Shown: positions 61,653-64,000 of the stretch, one piece after another
Position numbering within the stretch: position 1 is the stretch's first letter
How the letters are laid out: every line of letters starts with the position of its first letter
Origin: Asaia bogorensis
GTDB lineage: Bacteria > Pseudomonadota > Alphaproteobacteria > Acetobacterales > Acetobacteraceae
Reading direction: 5' to 3'
Assembly: GCA_945869965.1 (NCBI GenBank)
Contig: CAMBRC010000002.1
Coordinates: forward strand, 45,266 to 109,265
Length of the DNA: 64,000 nt
Made by a program: the position numbers and the translations under genes
Notes under the pieces: generated by a model
Seen by the model: only the letters and a program-made list of their open reading frames with translations
Told to the model about the DNA's origin: nothing
Databases searched by the model: none

Positions 61653-63287
61653 ATGAAGCTCGGCGACGCAATCGCGGAAATCATGAAGCGCGAGGGGATC
61701 GAGATCCTCTGCGGCTACCCCGTCAACCATCTCATCGAGTACGCCGCCGCCGCCGACATCCGCCCGGTGATGTGCCGCCAGGAGCGCGTCGGCATCCACA
61801 TGGCCGACGCCATCAGCCGCGTCACCTCCGGCAAGACCATCGGCGCCTTCTGCATGCAGCACGGCCCCGGCGCCGAAAACGCAATGGGCGGCGTCGCCCA
61901 GTGCTACGGCGAGTCGGTCCCCGTGCTGATCCTGCCGATGGGCTATGCCCGCCGCATCGCCCATATCGACCCGAACTTCAATTCGACGATCGCGATGAAG
62001 CCGTATGTGAAAAGCAGCGAGCCCATCAACATCGCCGCCGAAGTCTGCAACATCTTCCGCCGCGCCTTCACCAAGCTGCGCAACGGCCGCGGCGGCCCGG
62101 TCGTCGTCGAAATCCCCGCCGACATGTGGAACGAGGAAGTCGCCGAGCCCCTGGACTACACGCCCGTCATGACCACCCGCTACGGACCTGACCCCGCGCA
62201 CGTCAAGGAAGCCGCCGCCCTCCTCGCCGGCGCCAAGCGCCCAGTGATCTACGCCGGCCAAGGCGTGCATTACGCCCAGGCCTGGCCGCAGCTCAAGAAG
62301 ATCGCCGAACTCCTCGCCATCCCCGTCGTCACCTCGCTCGGCGGCAAAAGCTCCTTCCCCGAAACCCACCCGCTCTCGCTCGGCTCCGGCGGTGTGGCCA
62401 TGCCGCGCGCCGTGCCGGAATTCCTCGCCAAGGCCGACGTGATCTTCGGCGTCGGCTGCTCCTTCACCGAAACCTCCTTCGCGGTGAAAATCCCCGGCGG
62501 CAAGCGCATCATCCACGCCACCCTGGACCCGATGCACCTGAACAAGGACATCCGCGCCGAAATCGGCCTGATCGGCGACGCCGGCCTGACGCTCGATGCC
62601 ATGCTCGCCGAACTCGGCAAAACCGTCACCGCCAACCGTGACGCCACCGCCGTGTCCGCCGAGATCGCCACCTCCCACAAGGGGTGGATGGAAAAGTGGA
62701 TGCCGAAGCTGACCAGCAACGAAACCCCGCTCTCGCCATACCGCGTGATCTGGGACCTGCTGCACACCGTCGACGTCGCCAACACCATCATCACCCACGA
62801 CGCCGGCTCGCCCCGTGACCAGCTCTCGCCGTTCTGGAAAGCCACCACCCCGCTCAGCTACATCGGCTGGGGCAAAACCACCCAGCTCGGATACGGCCTG
62901 GGCCTCGCCATGGGCGCCAAGCTGGCCAAGCCCGACAAGCTCTGCATCAACGTCTGGGGCGATGCCGCCATCGGCTTCACCGGCATGGACTTCGAGACCT
63001 GCGTGCGCGAGCGCATCCCCATCATGTCCATCCTGATGAACAACTTCTCGATGGCCATCGAGCTGCACATCATGAAGGTCAGCACGGAGAAATACCGCTC
63101 CACCGACATCTCCGGCGACTACGCGGCCATGGCCCGCGCCTTCGGCGGATACGGCGAACGCGTCACCGACCCGGCCGAAATCATCCCGGCCATCAAGCGC
63201 GGCATCGAGCAAACCAAGAACGGCGTCCCCGTCCTGCTCGAATTCATCACCTGCAAGGAAACCGAAGTCTCCCGCCCGGGCACCTGA
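61653..63287 (+). CDS. Thiamine-diphosphate-dependent enzyme (acetolactate-synthase-like)
   Basis: A 544-residue ThDP enzyme. The N-terminal pyrimidine-binding domain has catalytic Glu E44 in CRQERVGIHMAD. The central domain begins AAALLAGAKRPVIYAGQGVHYAQ. The C-terminal pyrophosphate-binding motif is GDAAIGFTGMDFE with MNN downstream. It lacks features allowing a firm choice between acetolactate synthase, glyoxylate carboligase, sulfoacetaldehyde acetyltransferase or benzoylformate-type enzymes. Co-direction with the ABC transporter suggests that it acts on the imported substrate. A strong terminator follows. Confidence 0.85.
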   Translation: MKLGDAIAEIMKREGIEILCGYPVNHLIEYAAAADIRPVMCRQERVGIHMADAISRVTSGKTIGAFCMQHGPGAENAMGGVAQCYGESVPVLILPMGYARRIAHIDPNFNSTIAMKPYVKSSEPINIAAEVCNIFRRAFTKLRNGRGGPVVVEIPADMWNEEVAEPLDYTPVMTTRYGPDPAHVKEAAALLAGAKRPVIYAGQGVHYAQAWPQLKKIAELLAIPVVTSLGGKSSFPETHPLSLGSGGVAMPRAVPEFLAKADVIFGVGCSFTETSFAVKIPGGKRIIHATLDPMHLNKDIRAEIGLIGDAGLTLDAMLAELGKTVTANRDATAVSAEIATSHKGWMEKWMPKLTSNETPLSPYRVIWDLLHTVDVANTIITHDAGSPRDQLSPFWKATTPLSYIGWGKTTQLGYGLGLAMGAKLAKPDKLCINVWGDAAIGFTGMDFETCVRERIPIMSILMNNFSMAIELHIMKVSTEKYRSTDISGDYAAMARAFGGYGERVTDPAEIIPAIKRGIEQTKNGVPVLLEFITCKETEVSRPGT

Positions 63288-63303
63288 CGCCCAGGCCAAA
63301 GGC

Positions 63304-63337
63304 AAAAGCCGCGCGGGGCAACCTGCGCGGCTTTTTT
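63304..63337 (+). terminator. Rho-independent terminator after the ThDP enzyme gene
   Basis: The stem GCCGCGC/GCGCGGC (63308-63314 and 63325-63331) is followed by six T residues, with A residues upstream extending the pairing. It lies 16 bases after the stop codon at 63287. The rest of the 327-base gap to the next gene holds half copy 7 of the palindromic element and no gene that I can see. Confidence 0.9.
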
Positions 63338-63353
63338 GCGCCAAAAAAAAAGT

Positions 63354-63399
63354 CTTCTTTTTGTGAACAAAAAGAAGCAAAAAAACTTCATCCATTCGC
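63354..63399. repeat. Dispersed A/T palindromic element, half copy 7
   Basis: The palindrome CTTCTTTTTGT-GA-ACAAAAAGAAG (63354-63377) is followed by the left arm CAAAAAAACTTCATCCAT. The right half is missing. It lies after the terminator, between two plus-strand genes. Confidence 0.85.
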
Positions 63400-63614
63400 G
63401 GGCGAGCGATATCGTGACTCACGTCTTTCGTTCCTCTTGGCGACGCGGCCTGGCGCGAGGCGTGCCGCGCCGACGCTCGCACCATCATCCCATCCCCGGA
63501 CACCCGCCGTTGACAGCGCCACCGCACTGCCCAACTGTCCAAATCGCCCAGGGATCGCGGCGCAAACTGACGTGCCTGAACCTATCGTGCCTGAGCCGGA
63601 GTTAAACCCACCGC

Positions 63615-63863
63615 ATGGCCACCGACATCGACCGCGAACTGGCCCGGCAGGAAGCCGTCACCGGACCATCCGACCGCAGCTTCGGCCTCACCTTCGCCGT
63701 GATTTTCGCCCTCGTCGCGGCCTTCCCCCTGCTTTACGCGAGTGCCCCGCGCTGGTGGGCGCTAGCCGTGGCGGCAGCACTGGCCGTCGTCTCCCTCGCC
63801 CGCCCGGTGCTGCTGGCGCCGCTGAACCGCTGGTGGCTGAAATTCGGCCTACTGCTGCTATAA
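63615..63863 (+). pseudogene. SxtJ-like membrane protein, truncated at the 3' end
   Basis: The 82-residue frame has an N-terminal SDRSFGLTFAVIFALVAAFP segment and two hydrophobic spans, then RPVLLAPLNRWWLKFGLLLL and TAA. SxtJ-family membrane proteins, often in polysaccharide loci, are about 130 residues and continue with another membrane span after FGLLL. The end coincides with the left end of an IS21-like element, so insertion is the likely cause of truncation. The N-terminal part looks intact, so a short protein might still be made. Confidence 0.65.
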
Positions 63864-63867
63864 ACAG

Positions 63868-64000
63868 CGGCTGCAAAGTGTACCACTTCACCGGTTGATG
63901 CGGTCGTCCTGAAGGCGGCGGCAAAGTGTACCGGTCCTGCTAGGCCTTTCTGATGTCCATGACGGGCATGGAGAGGCTGGAAGGATGTTCACAGTGGAGT
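63868..64000 (+). mobile_element. Left end of an IS21-family insertion sequence
   Basis: Two copies of GCAAAGTGTACC lie 48 bases apart (63873-63884 and 63921-63932), resembling the multiple terminal repeats of IS21-family elements. A probable transposase start follows. The element cuts the SxtJ-like gene. The exact tip between about 63855 and 63875 is not certain, and the other end lies outside the window. Confidence 0.6.
63985..64000 (+). CDS. istA: IS21-family transposase IstA, start only
   Basis: The ATG at 63985 has GGAAGG directly upstream. Only five full codons are inside the window (MFTVE), which fits IstA N-termini of the M-x-T-V-E type. The call rests on this plus the terminal repeats upstream. 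Confidence 0.45.

Noticed and set aside
9893..63399. CRISPR-like interpretation of the repeated palindromes
   Set aside because: Copies are dispersed over more than 50 kb, are not in an array, have no regular spacers and no cas genes are present.

Overview
The window looks like a chromosomal stretch of a high-GC alphaproteobacterium, most likely in the Rhodospirillales and plausibly Acetobacteraceae. The grounds are the pcm-tolC-popZ-valS order, an ECF sigma/NrsF pair, PEP-CTERM proteins, alphaproteobacterial-type tRNAs and abundant GC-rich extragenic palindromes. The family assignment is inference. Nothing marks the window as a plasmid or prophage. The only mobile element seen is an IS21-like end at the right edge.

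Layout. 0-9 kb: tail of an A-type Fe-S carrier gene, exonuclease III, a broken PEP-CTERM gene, then valS, popZ, tolC and pcm on the minus strand, and tRNA-Cys. 9-13 kb: a small leaderless hypothetical gene, a hybrid histidine kinase, tRNA-Leu, a 47-bp inverted repeat and tRNA-Asn. 13-24 kb: a complete C-P lyase locus. A plus-strand operon phnGHIJKLM-DUF1045 diverges from a minus-strand operon phnF - second phnM-like amidohydrolase - APH-like kinase - globin. phnN lies downstream in a NIPSNAP-phnN pair that converges on DUF1045. No phnCDE transporter is present. 24-31 kb: a gamma-glutamyltransferase-like enzyme, a PEP-CTERM protein, a CcdA-thioredoxin pair facing an ECF sigma/NrsF anti-sigma pair, a secreted sugar dehydrogenase and a serine hydrolase. 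31-38 kb: a YjfK/YjfL/PspA-type membrane-stress operon (DUF2491, DUF350, PspA), then two tandem Calx-beta/RTX-like genes of identical length, one broken by an in-frame TAG. 38-45 kb: glutathione transferase, MFS exporter with a PPOX-fold oxidoreductase, a TIR-FlgO-TPR protein, glnS and an acyl-CoA dehydrogenase. 45-53 kb: a dipeptide-type ABC operon followed by enoyl-CoA hydratase and phytanoyl-CoA dioxygenase-like genes. 53-64 kb: methyltransferase with a truncated partner, inositol-type dehydrogenase (iolG) and iolD, an iron/phosphonate-type ABC transporter with fused permease, a second thiamine-diphosphate enzyme, and an SxtJ-like gene cut by an IS21-family element.

The most unusual structural signal is a dispersed palindromic element: five full copies and two half copies. 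It has two A/T-rich 22-24-base palindromes joined by complementary arms. Six of the seven copies begin 6-12 bases from a stop codon, and every copy sits between co-directional genes, usually inside an apparent operon (phnI/phnJ, DUF350/pspA, substrate-binding protein/permease, echA/phyH, ABC ATPase/ThDP enzyme). A second signal is an abrupt change of codon choice and GC skew inside phnK near 20146.
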